A stretch of DNA of 64,000 bases from Micromonospora siamensis (GTDB taxonomy: Bacteria; Actinomycetota; Actinomycetes; Mycobacteriales; Micromonosporaceae): the NCBI RefSeq assembly GCF_900090305.1, contig NZ_LT607751.1, forward strand, positions 5,580,001 through 5,644,000, read 5' to 3'. Under the pieces are notes generated by a model that worked only from the letters and a program-made list of their open reading frames with translations, searched no databases and was not told the origin of the DNA. Position 1 is the first letter of the stretch. Every line of letters begins with the position of its first letter. A program made the position numbers and the translations under genes. Shown in pieces: positions 8,357-15,380 of this stretch.

Positions 8357-9142
8357 TCAGGCCGATGCCGGGACCCGGCCACGCCCACGGCGCCCCCGTC
8401 CGGCGGGCGGGGTCGCCGGTTCCTGCGGGACCGGACCCGGTTCGCCGCCCAGGGACTCGCCGCCCAGGGGGCCGAGGTCGTCGGCGAACTCGTCGTCCTC
8501 CTCCTTGTCCTCGTCGTCTCCGCCGGCCGGGTCAACGCCCTCAGACAGATCGTCGAAGGAGTTGGAGAGGTCGGCGAGCGCGGAGGTGGCTCCGGACGCC
8601 CGCATGGCCCCGCCGGCCCTCCCGGGCGGTGCGCCGAAGTCCGGTCCGCCGAAGTCGTCGTCGAACGGGCGGTCGTCGGGCCCGGCCGGCGCCTGGTCCG
8701 GCGGGACCGGCTCGGTCGGCTCACCGTGCACCCGGGCCTCGGCCTCGGCGTCCTCGACGGTGCTGGTGGTCAGGCCGGGGCGGTTGCGCTCGAAGCGGGA
8801 CTTGCCCCGGGAGAGGTCGTGACCGACGGCGACCGCCTCCAGCTCGTAGAGCGTCCGGTGGTTGCCGGCGTCGTCGGTCCAGTCCCGGGTGTAGAGCCGG
8901 CCGACGACCACCACCGGGTCGCCGACCATCACCGACGAGGCGACCCCCTCGGCGAGCTTGCGCCAGCAGTTGACCCGGACACGGAGGCTGTTTCCGTCGA
9001 CCCAGCGGCCGCTGTCCCGGTCGAGCCGCCGGGCGGTCGAGGCGACCTTGAAGTTGGCGACCAGGGTGTTGCTCTGGGTGGTGCGGCGCCACTCGGGCGC
9101 GGTCAGCACGTTGCCGACGATCGTGACGTACGTATCGAACAT
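8357..9142 (-). CDS. ssb: Single-stranded DNA-binding protein, paralogue without the acidic tip
   Basis: A 261-residue SSB. The N-terminal OB fold is clear: 'MFDTYVTIVGNVLTAPEWRR', 'NTLVANFKVASTARR', 'LRVRVNCWRKLAEGV', 'GDPVVVVGRLYTRDWTD'. The C-terminal half is a low-complexity acidic and Gly-rich tail that ends 'GRRGRGRVPASA' instead of the usual acidic 'DDDIPF'-type tip used to recruit partner proteins. It therefore looks like an SsbB-type second SSB, which in actinomycetes is linked to sporulation or competence-like roles rather than essential replication. GGAGGAACG lies just upstream of the ATG. It is divergent from the hibernation factor gene at 9475. Confidence 0.92.
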   Translation of the reverse strand: MFDTYVTIVGNVLTAPEWRRTTQSNTLVANFKVASTARRLDRDSGRWVDGNSLRVRVNCWRKLAEGVASSVMVGDPVVVVGRLYTRDWTDDAGNHRTLYELEAVAVGHDLSRGKSRFERNRPGLTTSTVEDAEAEARVHGEPTEPVPPDQAPAGPDDRPFDDDFGGPDFGAPPGRAGGAMRASGATSALADLSNSFDDLSEGVDPAGGDDEDKEEDDEFADDLGPLGGESLGGEPGPVPQEPATPPAGRGRRGRGRVPASA

Positions 9143-9415
9143 TCGTTCCTCCAGGGGTGAGTACCTGGTGGCAGCCTCGGCCGCTCAGGGCGGCGGCACC
9201 AGCGGCCGGCACCCGTCCTGTGGACGACGGAGCGGGCTGTGGACAACGACCTGATCAAGGTCCCTTCTGCTAGGGCCGCCCGGCCCTGGGGGCCTCGACG
9301 GCGGCCCGGTCAGGATCGGTTTCGCCGGTCGGTTCCGAACGGAGCGTGACTGGGTATGGATTTGATCAACCGAGCGACCACCACCGCTCGACGCCCGACG
9401 AGAGAGGCAGCGCTG

Positions 9416-9478
9416 ATGACTTTCCGCCCGTCCCGTACGACCCGCACCGTCCGCATCGAGGGCGAGGTCCGGCGATGA
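9416..9478 (+). CDS. Possible 20-codon leader ORF upstream of hpf
   Basis: A short frame starting at ATG 9416, encoding an arginine- and threonine-rich 20-residue peptide beginning 'MTFRPSRTTRTVRIEGEVRR'. Its stop overlaps the start of the next gene as ATGA (9475-9478), the classic sign of translational coupling, and GAGAGG lies about eight bases before its own ATG. The next gene has no strong Shine-Dalgarno of its own, so the leader may feed ribosomes into it. Without comparative data it remains a possibility; it could be chance. Confidence 0.4.
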   Translation: MTFRPSRTTRTVRIEGEVRR

Positions 9479-9897
9479 GCGCCGTCGCGAACCCGGCCAC
9501 CGTCGCCGAGTGCCTGCGCGTCGGCGCCGGTTTCTCCCAGGGTGACCGGAACTGGATCGCCGAGCAGTTCGCCACCCTCGACGCCCGGCTGGCCGGCTTC
9601 CACGCCGACTCCACCGAGCTGGAGGTCTCGGTGAAGGACCGGGAGGCCCGGGGGCAGAAGGTCACCCTGGAGTGCTGGATCGCCGGCCGCCAGAAGATCG
9701 TCACCACCTCCTCCGAGGAGGACCTGCACGCGGCGCTCAACGACTGCCGGGACGACCTGCGCCGGAAGCTGAACGACGCGAAGACCCGGCAGGAGCCGCG
9801 GCACAACAAGCACGTCCGGGAGATGGGCCAGCCCGTCCCGGACCAGCCGGCGGAACTCGACGTCGACGCGCTGCGCGCGGACGCCGAGACGGCCTGA
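9475..9897 (+). CDS. hpf: HPF/RaiA-family ribosome hibernation protein (short form)
   Basis: A 140-residue protein of the ribosome-associated inhibitor family. 'LEVSVKDREARGQKVTLECWIAGRQKIVTTSS' (in two parts), followed by 'DLHAALNDCRDDLRRKLNDAKTR', matches the beta-alpha-beta core in which the last helix faces the 30S subunit. The length fits the short form without the C-terminal dimerisation domain of long HPF. The frame is open upstream to 9346, but only ATG 9475 gives a family-like N-terminus. It overlaps a possible leader ORF by four bases. It would inactivate ribosomes in stress or stationary phase. Confidence 0.8.
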   Translation: MSAVANPATVAECLRVGAGFSQGDRNWIAEQFATLDARLAGFHADSTELEVSVKDREARGQKVTLECWIAGRQKIVTTSSEEDLHAALNDCRDDLRRKLNDAKTRQEPRHNKHVREMGQPVPDQPAELDVDALRADAETA

Positions 9898-9992
9898 GCG
9901 ACGCGCCGTCCGTCCCCGCCCGCGCGGTCGCGCCCGGGTGGGGACGGACGGAGGGCTACCGCTCGGTAGCCTGCCGGCGTACCGTCGCGGTC

Positions 9993-11105
9993 GTGGAACC
10001 GGACGTGCTGGGGCCGCCGTACGAGCGGCAGACGATCGACCTGGGCACCGACGACGAGGGGCCGGTGCTCGCCACCCTGGTCCGCCGCCGCGCGGAGCGA
10101 CCCACCGGGCGGGCCGTGCTCTATGTGCACGGCTTCGTCGACTACTTCTTCCAGACCCACGTGGCCGACTTCTTCGCCGAGCGGGGCTGGGACTTCTACG
10201 CTCTCGACCTGCGCAAGTACGGTCGCAGCCTGCTGCCGCACCAGACGCCGAACTTCTGCCGGGACGTCAGCGACTACTTCCCCGAGCTGGACGCCGCCGC
10301 CGAGATCATCCGCGACCAGGACGGCCACGACACCCTGCTCGGCATGGGCCACTCGACCGGCGGCCTGATCCTGTCGCTCTGGGCGCACGCCCGCCGCGAC
10401 GCCGGTCTGGTCGACGGGCTGGTGCTCAACAGCCCGTTCTTCGACATCAACGCCCCCTGGCTGGTCCGTCGGCCCCTCGCGGCCGCCGTCTCCCGGCTGG
10501 GCCGCCGGGCGCCGCACCGCGCGCTCCCCATGGGCCTGGGCACCGTGTACGGCGAGAGCCTGCACGCCGACCACCGGGGCGAGTGGAGCTACGACCTGGC
10601 CTGGAAGCCGCTGGCCGGGTTCCCGGTGCGGGCCGGCTGGCTGAACGCGATCCGCACCGCCCAGCGGCAGCTCCGTGCCGGCCTGGAGATCCCGGTGCCG
10701 GTGCTGCTGGCCTGCTCGACCCGCAGCTTCCGGGGCACCCGCTGGCACGAGTCGGCCGCGCTGGCCGACGCGGTGCTGGACGTGGAGCACATGGTGCGCT
10801 GGGCGCCCCGGCTGGGCCGGCACGTCACCCTGGCCCGCTTCGACGGCGGCATGCACGACCTGACGCTCTCCGGCCCCGCCGTACGGGAGAAGGTCTTCAC
10901 CGAGGTGGGTCGCTGGGCCGAGGCGTTCCTCGGCGCCGGGCCGACCGCCCCGGCCGGCGACTCCGCCGCCGTGCCACCGGCGACCCGCCGCCCGGTCGAC
11001 GGTCCGTCCCTGGCCGACGCCCCGTCCGCGGACCACGCCGCGACGCCGGCGGAGGCACCTGCCGAGGCCGACGCCGCGCCGGCGGACAGCCCCGCCCGCT
11101 CCTGA
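9993..11105 (+). CDS. Alpha/beta hydrolase (serine lipase-like)
   Basis: A 370-residue alpha/beta-fold hydrolase. 'VLYVHGFVDYF' is the oxyanion-hole region, 'GMGHSTGGLI' the nucleophile elbow with the serine, and 'FDGGMHDLTLSGP' supplies the histidine, as in monoglyceride-lipase-like 'serine aminopeptidase S33' proteins. The last 60 or so residues are an Ala/Pro/Thr-rich tail probably outside the fold. GTG 9993 is chosen because upstream codons are non-conserved. It converges on the acetyltransferase gene at 11128. The substrate is unknown. Confidence 0.85.
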   Translation: MEPDVLGPPYERQTIDLGTDDEGPVLATLVRRRAERPTGRAVLYVHGFVDYFFQTHVADFFAERGWDFYALDLRKYGRSLLPHQTPNFCRDVSDYFPELDAAAEIIRDQDGHDTLLGMGHSTGGLILSLWAHARRDAGLVDGLVLNSPFFDINAPWLVRRPLAAAVSRLGRRAPHRALPMGLGTVYGESLHADHRGEWSYDLAWKPLAGFPVRAGWLNAIRTAQRQLRAGLEIPVPVLLACSTRSFRGTRWHESAALADAVLDVEHMVRWAPRLGRHVTLARFDGGMHDLTLSGPAVREKVFTEVGRWAEAFLGAGPTAPAGDSAAVPPATRRPVDGPSLADAPSADHAATPAEAPAEADAAPADSPARS

Positions 11106-11117
11106 CCGGTACCGCCG

Positions 11118-11144
11118 CCCGCCGGGTTCACCGCCCGGCGGGCC
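11118..11144. terminator. Convergent hairpin terminator
   Basis: A ten-base-pair GC stem (GCCCGCCGGG paired with CCCGGCGGGC) around a seven-base loop, between the ends of the convergent hydrolase and acetyltransferase genes. It overlaps the last codons of the latter. It has no T-tract, as is usual in high-GC actinomycetes. Confidence 0.5.
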
Positions 11145-11658
11145 CGGCGGCGGCGGACCCGGCGTCGGCCAGCGCCAGCAGCCGGTGCGCAGCCTCGCCG
11201 GTCAGGTCCAGCTCGCCGACGATCTGCTCGCCGCTGCGCTCGCCGGTGCGCCGGAAGCCGAGCCGGAGATAGAACTCCTCCGGGCCGTCCTCCCCCTCCT
11301 CCCAGGTCGTGAAGATCCGGTTCTCGCCCCGCCGGCGGGCCTCCGCGCAGACCGCCGCGACCGCGTACCGACCGAGGCCCTGTCCCTGGCGGTCGGCGGC
11401 GACGTTCAACCGCCACAGGCCGGAGCGCAGGTCGGCCGGGTCGTCGGGGCGCCAGGGAATCCGGAAGAAACCCATCAGGAAGGCCACCGGACGGCCGTCG
11501 TCGACGACCAGCCTCGGCCAGGCGATCTCCCCCCAGGCGTACGCCTCGGCGAGCGAGCGGGCGACCGGCTCGATCAGGTGCTCCTGGTCGGGGCGGACCC
11601 GCACCTCGCAGGCGGCTTCCACGTTGTCGGGGGTGATCTTCTCCAGGCGCGGCGACAT
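11128..11658 (-). CDS. GNAT-family N-acetyltransferase
   Basis: A 176-residue GNAT protein. 'WRLNVAADRQGQGLGRYAVAAV' is motif A with the acetyl-CoA-binding Q/RxxGxG/A loop, and 'FYLRLGFRRTGE' is motif B. The N-terminus 'ITPDNVEAACEVRVRPDQEHLI' resembles BltD/PaiA-like diamine or spermidine acetyltransferases, so a polyamine substrate is possible but unproven. The start is ATG 11658. It is followed by the hypothetical gene at 11728 on the same strand, about 70 bases upstream. Confidence 0.85.
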   Translation of the reverse strand: MSPRLEKITPDNVEAACEVRVRPDQEHLIEPVARSLAEAYAWGEIAWPRLVVDDGRPVAFLMGFFRIPWRPDDPADLRSGLWRLNVAADRQGQGLGRYAVAAVCAEARRRGENRIFTTWEEGEDGPEEFYLRLGFRRTGERSGEQIVGELDLTGEAAHRLLALADAGSAAAGPAGR

Positions 11659-11727
11659 GGCGGGGACCCTATCGGGCCGGTCCCGCCACCCGCGCCGGCA
11701 TTCCCCGCCGGCCGCGGCCAGCGCCGG

Positions 11728-12411
11728 TCAGCCGGCCGGGGGCAGTTCCGCGACGGCGGCGCGGATCCGGTCGAAGGGCGCCACCGGGTGCCGCGCGCCG
11801 TCGGCGGGCAGCAGCACGCCGAGGCAGTGCACCCCCAGGTCCCCGTCGGCGTCGGTGTCGACGCCGAAGACGGGTGCGCCGACGTACCCCTCGGGCAGCG
11901 CCGCGTCGACCACCAGCAGGTCCCCGTCGCGGACGACCCGCTCGACGGCCACCTCCAGGGGGCGCGGGGAGCCGGGCTCGGGGCGTACCCCGTGGGCCAG
12001 GACGAAGGCGGAGCCCGGCTGCGCGCCGACCCGGGCGAGCGTCGCGGGCCCGGCCGCCAGACCGTCGGTGACCGGCTGGGTGCGCCAGCGCCAGCCGTGC
12101 TCCCGGGCGTACGCGTGCGGGCCGGCCATCGGCAGGATGGCCACCCCCAGGTCGGGTCGGCGGCTCCAGCCGGCGGCGGCCGGCGTGATCGAGTCCGCGG
12201 CGCCGGGCGGTTCGGTCACGCTGGGTCGCAGCCCGACCTCGGCGGCGCCGGCCAGCAGGTCCGCGGTGAGCAGGTGGTCGACCCCGGCCGCGTCGGCGAA
12301 GAGGAACGCGGTGCCGAACCGGCTGGCCGTCCGCAGCGGCAGCAGGGCGCGGCCGATGATCTGGCACAACTCGTAGGCGACGTCGTCCTCGATCTCCGGT
12401 TCCAGCAGCAC
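11728..12411 (-). CDS. Hypothetical protein, possibly a degenerate trypsin-like fold
   Basis: A 227-residue protein with no family I recognise. The C-terminal part has 'EGYVGAPVFGVDTD', which resembles the GDSGGPVF box of trypsin-like proteases with serine missing, so a dead protease fold is conceivable but weak. The frame is open upstream through the tRNA gene, but that extension ('GRIRTCGLGI...') is tRNA antisense and not real. GTG 12411, preceded by CGGGGG, gives a sensible start. There is no signal peptide or membrane segment. Confidence 0.65.
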   Translation of the reverse strand: MLLEPEIEDDVAYELCQIIGRALLPLRTASRFGTAFLFADAAGVDHLLTADLLAGAAEVGLRPSVTEPPGAADSITPAAAGWSRRPDLGVAILPMAGPHAYAREHGWRWRTQPVTDGLAAGPATLARVGAQPGSAFVLAHGVRPEPGSPRPLEVAVERVVRDGDLLVVDAALPEGYVGAPVFGVDTDADGDLGVHCLGVLLPADGARHPVAPFDRIRAAVAELPPAG

Positions 12412-12555
12412 GCCCCCGAGGGTACGGGCCCGTCCGCCCCCTGGCCGGGGTGACGGCGGGAGTCGATCCGTGGGATTCTGATCAACGGCCGAGCACCCGT
12501 TGTGCCGCGGAACGGCCGGTCGGCGGTACCCTCTTGGCGCGACGTCGCGTCGTGC

Positions 12556-12628
12556 GCGCCCGTAGCTCAGCGGATAGAGCAGGGGACTTCTAATCCCAAG
12601 GCCGCAGGTTCGAATCCTGCCGGGCGCA
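12556..12628 (+). tRNA. tRNA-Arg (anticodon TCT)
   Basis: A 73-base cloverleaf. Acceptor GCGCCCG pairs with CGGGCGC, the D-arm is GCTC/GAGC, the anticodon loop CTTCTAA has TCT at 12589-12591, and the T-arm GCAGG-TTCGAAT-CCTGC is perfect. The discriminator is A. Only CC of the CCA end follows in the DNA. The outer anticodon-stem pair (G/A) is mismatched, a minor oddity. A truncated integrase begins 18 bases downstream on the other strand, so this tRNA end was probably an attachment site. Confidence 0.97.
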
Positions 12629-12645
12629 CCGTTCTTCACCGCAGG

Positions 12646-12873
12646 TCAGCGGCTTTCCGCTCCCGTGGAGACGATCACCACGGGCCTCCGTACAGCCATT
12701 CGTGCAGCCAACCCGAAGAGGTGCTTCGCGGCCTCGGCCACGGCGGCCCGCTCGATCTCCGGCAGGACGTGGGGGTAGGTGTTCATCGTCAGCCCGATCT
12801 GGCTGTGTCCGAGCACCTTCATCACGGTCCGGTGCGAGGCACCGGAGACGAGCAGGAACGTCGCGCTGGAGAA
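12646..12873 (-). pseudogene. Truncated tyrosine-recombinase (integrase) C-terminus
   Basis: The last 75 codons of a phage/AICE-type integrase: 'FSSATFLLVSGASHRTVMKV', then 'LGHSQIGLTMNTYPHVLPEI', then 'ERAAVAEAAKHLFGLAARMA'. The conserved His of 'LGHSQ' and the Tyr of 'NTYPHV' (catalytic nucleophile position) are present. The Arg/His boxes and everything N-terminal are gone. Just upstream, 'AVHDHL' in a neighbouring frame looks like the remains of the HDLRH box, with about eight bases lost and the frame shifted. The position next to tRNA-Arg is where such integrases sit in integrated elements. Confidence 0.85.
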
Positions 12874-12895
12874 GGTGATCGTGAACGGCATGTGC

Positions 12896-12982
12896 CGGGA
12901 GGTTGAGGAGGAAACCGGAGTACGGGTCGAGCCGGTCCGGCTCACCGGCGTCGACAAGAACATGAAGCTCGGCGTAGTCACA
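12896..12982 (+). pseudogene. Internal scrap of a Nudix hydrolase gene
   Basis: About 28 codons reading 'REVEEETGVRVEPVRLTGV' and then 'DKNMKLGVV'. 'REVxEETG' is the second half of the Nudix box, and the following 'LTGVxKNM' is typical of this family. The first half of the box (Gx5E) and all N- and C-terminal sequence are missing. The upstream edge abuts the broken integrase within about 20 bases and the downstream edge runs into the region before the acetyltransferase. It is a deletion or recombination relic, not a working enzyme. Confidence 0.7.
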
Positions 12983-13026
12983 AGGAAGTGGAGTCGAGTG
13001 TGCGGAAAGGATCGACCGGGTACGGC

Positions 13027-13551
13027 ATGGGGGTGAGTGAATATCCCGAGATCGAGACGGCACGATTGCGGCTGCGTCAGTTCCGTGCCGAGGACTTCGC
13101 CGTCCATCGCGCCCTGGTCGACGATGACTCCGCAGTGACCTGGTCCCACCGACGCCGTCCGCTCGCCGCGAGTCTGCGTAGCTGGGCCGACCGTATCGAC
13201 GGCTGGCAGCGCAACGGGTTCGGTATGTGGATCGCCGAAGTCGTCGCCACCCGTGAGGTGATCGGTCACTGCGGTCTGCAGCGGATGGAAGGTGGAGACG
13301 AGGTCGAGCTCGGCTACTACTTCGGCCGCGCGGCGTGGGGCCAGGGCTACGCCACCGAGGCGGCCCGCGCCTGCCTGGCGTACGGGTTCGACCAATGCGA
13401 CCTGCCGTCCATCGTCGCGGTCGTGCGCCGCGAGAATGCGGCTTCCCGCCGCGTGGTGCAAAAGGTGGGCATGCTTCCCGAACGGGACGGAACCTTCTAC
13501 GACGCCGACGCCACACTGTTCCGCCTCACCTCCGGCGATTTTCGCCGATGA
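13027..13551 (+). CDS. GNAT-family acetyltransferase (RimJ/RimL type)
   Basis: A 174-residue acetyltransferase. 'ETARLRLRQFRAEDF' is the typical RimJ/L start, 'ELGYYFGRAAWGQGYATEAARA' covers the acetyl-CoA-binding loop, and 'RRENAASRRVVQKVGM' is the asparagine-containing C-terminal motif. ATG 13027 is used; GTG 13033 is also possible. It lies between two integrase remnants downstream of tRNA-Arg and may be cargo of the lost element or a resident gene beside it. Confidence 0.85.
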   Translation: MGVSEYPEIETARLRLRQFRAEDFAVHRALVDDDSAVTWSHRRRPLAASLRSWADRIDGWQRNGFGMWIAEVVATREVIGHCGLQRMEGGDEVELGYYFGRAAWGQGYATEAARACLAYGFDQCDLPSIVAVVRRENAASRRVVQKVGMLPERDGTFYDADATLFRLTSGDFRR

Positions 13552-13569
13552 CAACCGCTGGTGGCGTCA

Positions 13570-13624
13570 GATGGTCATGCAGGCCCCCCGTACGGCCATG
13601 TCAGCCGACGGGATGCTTCGCGGC
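13570..13624 (-). pseudogene. Second integrase C-terminal remnant
   Basis: On the plus strand 13582-13624 can be aligned with 12682-12732, which codes for the integrase tail at 12646-12873: both share 'CCGTACRGCCAT' and 'TGCTTCGCGGC' with small gaps between. Read on the minus strand it gives 'AAKHPVG', a stop, and the shared 'MAVR' in a shifted frame, so it is a decayed copy of the 'AAKHLFGLAARMAVR' tail. It suggests two related elements once used this spot. Confidence 0.5.
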
Positions 13625-13674
13625 TGGTGGTAATCCGATTCAGTCGGGACGGACCGGCCTGCGAGAGTGTGGCC

Positions 13675-13779
13675 ATGAGTGACGTTGTCATTCGGCGGGC
13701 CGGGCTCCGAGATGCGCCAGTGGCGCCCGTACCGGAACTCACCTCGCTTCGGACCTCGGTGGACGCGGCAGAGCAGTAG
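13675..13779 (+). pseudogene. N-terminal fragment of a GNAT-like gene
   Basis: A 34-residue frame starting 'MSDVVIRRAGLRDAPVA', which looks like the first strand and helix of a GNAT acetyltransferase, then loses similarity and stops. A real GNAT domain needs about 140 residues. It is probably a truncated copy in the same decayed zone. It could also be a chance ORF. Confidence 0.4.
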
Positions 13780-13818
13780 CCGACCCTCAGTCCCACCGAC
13801 GCTGGCAAACTTCCCCGC

Positions 13819-14187
13819 ATGAGTTACGACCTGGCGGTGTGGGAAGGCGACCCGCCCTCCGACGACGAAGCGGCCGGTGAGACGTACGACGCCCTCTACC
13901 ACCGGTACTTCGAGAACGAGGCACAGCCGCCCACACCTCGGATCCTCGCCTACGTCGATGCCGTGTCGACCCGATGGCCCGACCTCTACGGCCACGAAGC
14001 CCAGCTCTTCCCCCTGTCGAACGGGCTCATCGACGAGGCGTCAGGCCCCATGGTCTACTTCACGATGCCGTTCAACCGGGCCGATGAGGTCTCAGCGGCA
14101 GCGGCGCAGCTGGCCGCCGACCATGGCCTTGTCTGCTACGACCCGCGGTGGGCACACGCCCGGCCCGCCGCCGGTCACGAACACTGA
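13819..14187 (+). CDS. Hypothetical protein, conserved-looking small cytosolic protein
   Basis: A 122-residue acidic soluble protein beginning 'MSYDLAVWEGDPPSDDEAA' with 'YDALYHRYF' and 'CYDPRW' near the end. This opening is familiar from actinobacterial hypothetical proteins, but I cannot name a family or function. It has no signal or membrane segment. Its end overlaps by 13 bases with the convergent gene at 14175. Confidence 0.7.
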   Translation: MSYDLAVWEGDPPSDDEAAGETYDALYHRYFENEAQPPTPRILAYVDAVSTRWPDLYGHEAQLFPLSNGLIDEASGPMVYFTMPFNRADEVSAAAAQLAADHGLVCYDPRWAHARPAAGHEH

Positions 14188-14600
14188 GCCCGCTCTTGAC
14201 GCGGTCCCGCGGTGACGGCACGGAGAAACGGGAGATCGGCCCGGTCCACCGCCAGCTGGACGGGACCATTCCTCGTTTCACAGATGAGAACCTTGAACGC
14301 CGCGTTCACGAACAGTTGCTCCCACGGCTTCACGTCCCGCTCACGAACGATGCGGATGTCCGCAAGGCTCACGGGTGATCGCCGGATCGAGCGCAACCGA
14401 TCGGGAACCCATCCCAGGCCGTCGCCGCTCCGCCGGAGGGAGCCATGGCGCCATCGCCCGGCGAAGCATCGCCTGGAGCGGTCCCGATACGCGGCGGCCA
14501 CGCGGCGCTCGCCAGCGGCCTCCCTGAACAGTCGGCCCAGCGCACCACCGATCGCCCCGCCGACCAGGTCCGCGACGAGGTCGCTCAGCAGGCTCAACAC
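14175..14600 (-). CDS. Hypothetical protein, DUF2550-like
   Basis: A 141-residue protein with an N-terminal hydrophobic stretch ('LLSDLVADLVGGAIGGALG') and a basic C-terminal domain containing 'CFAGRWRHGSLRR' and 'LGWVPDRLRSIRRSPVSLAD'. The pattern of a short hydrophobic start followed by a small 'W-R-x-G' domain recalls DUF2550-type proteins, with low certainty. GTG 14600 starts with the hydrophobic segment; the longer upstream frame is unlikely to be coding. Confidence 0.55.
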   Translation of the reverse strand: MLSLLSDLVADLVGGAIGGALGRLFREAAGERRVAAAYRDRSRRCFAGRWRHGSLRRSGDGLGWVPDRLRSIRRSPVSLADIRIVRERDVKPWEQLFVNAAFKVLICETRNGPVQLAVDRADLPFLRAVTAGPRQERAQCS

Positions 14601-14775
14601 GCCACCACTGTAGAGACGTGTCACGATGTGGCCGTACAGCCGTCCGTACCGTCGAAGCCACCTGGTATTTCGTACGTGTCGAGGGCTCCGAGCAGCGCGC
14701 CCGGCGACCGCAAACCGCTTGCGGGGCGGCCGGCACCCGATGTCTGGTTGGTCGGCCATCGAGCAGGGAGAGAAC

Positions 14776-15345
14776 ATGACGCGCGGGTCCCTACCCACCC
14801 CCACGCTGCACACCCCCAGGCTGACCCTGCGTCCCTTCGACGAGGCGGACAGCGACGACCTCTTCGCGCTCCAGAGCAACGCCCACGTGCTGCGCTACTG
14901 GGATTCGCCACCCTGGACCGAACCGACGCGCGCCGAACGGTTCCTGGCGGTCTGCCGGCAGATGGCGGAGGAGGGCACCGGGGCGCGACTGGCCGTCGAT
15001 CGCGTCTCCGACGGCGCGTTCATCGGCTGGTGCACCGTGGGCCGGTGGAATCCGGGGTTCCGCAGCGCCTCGCTGGGCTACTGCTTCACCGAGGCGGCGT
15101 GGGGTCACGGCTACGCGACGGAGGCCGCCCGCGCCCTGCTGGGGTGGGCCTTCGACACGCTGGAGCTGAACCGCGTCCAGGCCGAGGTCGACACCCGCAA
15201 CGCGGCATCCGGGCGGGTGCTGGAGAAGCTCGGCTTCGTCCGGGAAGGGACGTTGCGGGAGGACTGCGTCGTGAACGGCGACGTCTCCGACTCGTGGGTG
15301 TACGGCCTGCTCCGGCGGGAGTGGCGGCCGGATCCCGCCCGCTGA
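14776..15345 (+). CDS. GNAT-family acetyltransferase (RimJ/RimL type)
   Basis: A 189-residue acetyltransferase. 'LHTPRLTLRPFDEADSDDL' is the family start, 'SLGYCFTEAAWGHGYATEAA' contains the acetyl-CoA loop, and 'VDTRNAASGRVLEKLGFVREG' is the C-terminal motif. The ATG at 14776 has GGGAGAG five bases upstream. It is the third GNAT gene within 4 kb of tRNA-Arg. The target may be a ribosomal protein N-terminus or a small amine; the sequence does not say which. Confidence 0.9.
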   Translation: MTRGSLPTPTLHTPRLTLRPFDEADSDDLFALQSNAHVLRYWDSPPWTEPTRAERFLAVCRQMAEEGTGARLAVDRVSDGAFIGWCTVGRWNPGFRSASLGYCFTEAAWGHGYATEAARALLGWAFDTLELNRVQAEVDTRNAASGRVLEKLGFVREGTLREDCVVNGDVSDSWVYGLLRREWRPDPAR

Positions 15346-15380
15346 GTCCTTCGACGGCGAGAATCGGGCGGGAGCAGGAC

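Noticed and set aside
12412..12639. N-terminal extension of the 11728 gene through the tRNA
   Set aside because: It reads 'GRIRTCGLGIRSPLL...', the well-known antisense translation of a tRNA gene.
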